Assembly (NCBI GenBank): GCA_019314005.1
Contig: JAFDAE010000141.1
Span: 1 to 5,908, forward strand
Direction of reading: 5' to 3'
Source: Deltaproteobacteria bacterium
GTDB lineage: Bacteria > Desulfobacterota > Desulfobacteria > C00003060 > C00003106
DNA: 5,908 bases
The notes beneath the pieces are model-generated. The model made no database searches. It was not told the origin of the DNA and saw only the letters and a list, made by a program, of their open reading frames with translations. Position numbers and translations under genes: made by a program. This document shows positions 5,386-5,908 of this stretch, piece by piece (the stretch's first letter is position 1; the number at the start of each line of letters is the position of its first letter).

Positions 5386-5908
5386 ATGGCAACACGACTC
5401 GAAATCACCTTAAAGCCGGAACTGCTCGACGCTGAAGGGACCGCAGTCTGTCGTAAGGCAAAAGACTATTTCGGCCTTGACCTTACGTCTGTTCGAACCG
5501 TGCATGTTTTGACCATTGATGCGGATCTTACTTCAGACCAACTAACAGCAATACAAGAGCATGTATTTACCAACCCTGTTACACAGGTCTCTTCTTTTAA
5601 ACCGCTTGAGATCGATTTCGATTGGGTTCTATGGATAGGCTATCGCCCCGGCGTTCGGGACAACGCAGGGAGTACCGCGCGGGAGGCAATAGAAGATTTT
5701 CTTAACATTAAATTCAGCCCCAATGAAGCAATCTACACCTCTAAGAGATATTGTGTAAAAGGTGAAGGCCTTACTGCTAACGATGCTGATAAGATAGCCA
5801 GTGAACTATTAGCCAACGATATCGTCCAGACCTGGCGTATCTTCTCACACAATGAGTGGGACCCGAACATCGGCATCGGAATAATAATCCCAAAAGTACA
5901 ACTCGACC
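5386..5908 (+). CDS. purL: Phosphoribosylformylglycinamidine synthase (PurL type with PurS-like N-terminus), 5' part
   Basis: The frame is open from ATG 5386 to the right edge, 174 complete codons; the catalytic part lies outside. The visible piece is the PurS-like region found at the N-terminus of fused FGAM synthases, the ATP- and glutamine-dependent enzymes of the fourth step of de novo purine synthesis. It contains two copies of the PurS-like fold. Copy one is about residues 5-71: LEITLKPELLDAEGTA, VRTVHVLTIDADLTSDQL, VTQVSSF. Copy two is about 80-153: WVLWIGYRPGVRDNAGSTA, AIYTSKRYCVKGEGLTANDA, IVQTWRIF. In organisms with separate subunits PurS is its own small dimeric protein. The fused form implies a large PurL, but whether a glutaminase domain is attached cannot be seen. 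No Shine-Dalgarno sequence precedes the ATG (upstream TTTCCATTTC), and a promoter candidate ends 7 nt before it. The assignment rests on the N-terminus alone. Confidence 0.82.
   Translation, partial: MATRLEITLKPELLDAEGTAVCRKAKDYFGLDLTSVRTVHVLTIDADLTSDQLTAIQEHVFTNPVTQVSSFKPLEIDFDWVLWIGYRPGVRDNAGSTAREAIEDFLNIKFSPNEAIYTSKRYCVKGEGLTANDADKIASELLANDIVQTWRIFSHNEWDPNIGIGIIIPKVQLD

Overview
The window looks like ordinary chromosome from a Gram-negative bacterium with an outer membrane: it carries a periplasmic SurA-type chaperone and a RodZ-type membrane protein. The best guess at lineage is a deltaproteobacterium (Desulfobacterota-like). This rests on the PurS-like N-terminus fused to PurL, the type of GHMP kinase, and a short asparaginyl-tRNA synthetase. 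Base composition is moderate, with AT-rich intergenic gaps. The lineage is an inference from protein style, not a database result. Nothing suggests plasmid, phage, transposon or CRISPR content.

Layout: six genes lie on the minus strand and one on the plus strand. In the minus direction from the right they are a SurA-like parvulin chaperone (5249-4275), a 224-bp gap with repeats, asnS (4050-2755), a very short RodZ-like HTH/membrane protein (2755-2375), mgtE (2368-1016), recO (1008-247), and the first 64 codons of a GHMP-family sugar kinase (194-1) that runs off the left edge. asnS, the RodZ-like gene, mgtE and recO are packed with a 1-nt overlap and gaps of 6 and 7 nt, so they are almost certainly one transcription unit. 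The kinase follows after 52 nt. On the plus strand, a purL-type gene starts at 5386 and runs off the right edge. It is divergent from the surA-like gene, and the gap between them holds one good sigma70-like promoter in each direction.

The genes are a mixed housekeeping set: translation (asnS), cell shape or membrane organisation (RodZ-like), magnesium homeostasis (MgtE), recombinational repair (RecO), outer-membrane protein folding (SurA-like) and purine synthesis (PurL). They share transcription rather than a pathway.

The less ordinary content is mostly non-coding. Two five-unit heptamer arrays face each other upstream of asnS, and the left one includes a G-quadruplex-capable run. A perfect 20-bp palindrome lies over the surA-like stop codon. 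A five-unit octamer array runs into the 3' end of recO. Shine-Dalgarno sequences are weak or absent at nearly every start, and the purL start may be leaderless. I found no convincing undescribed multi-gene system.
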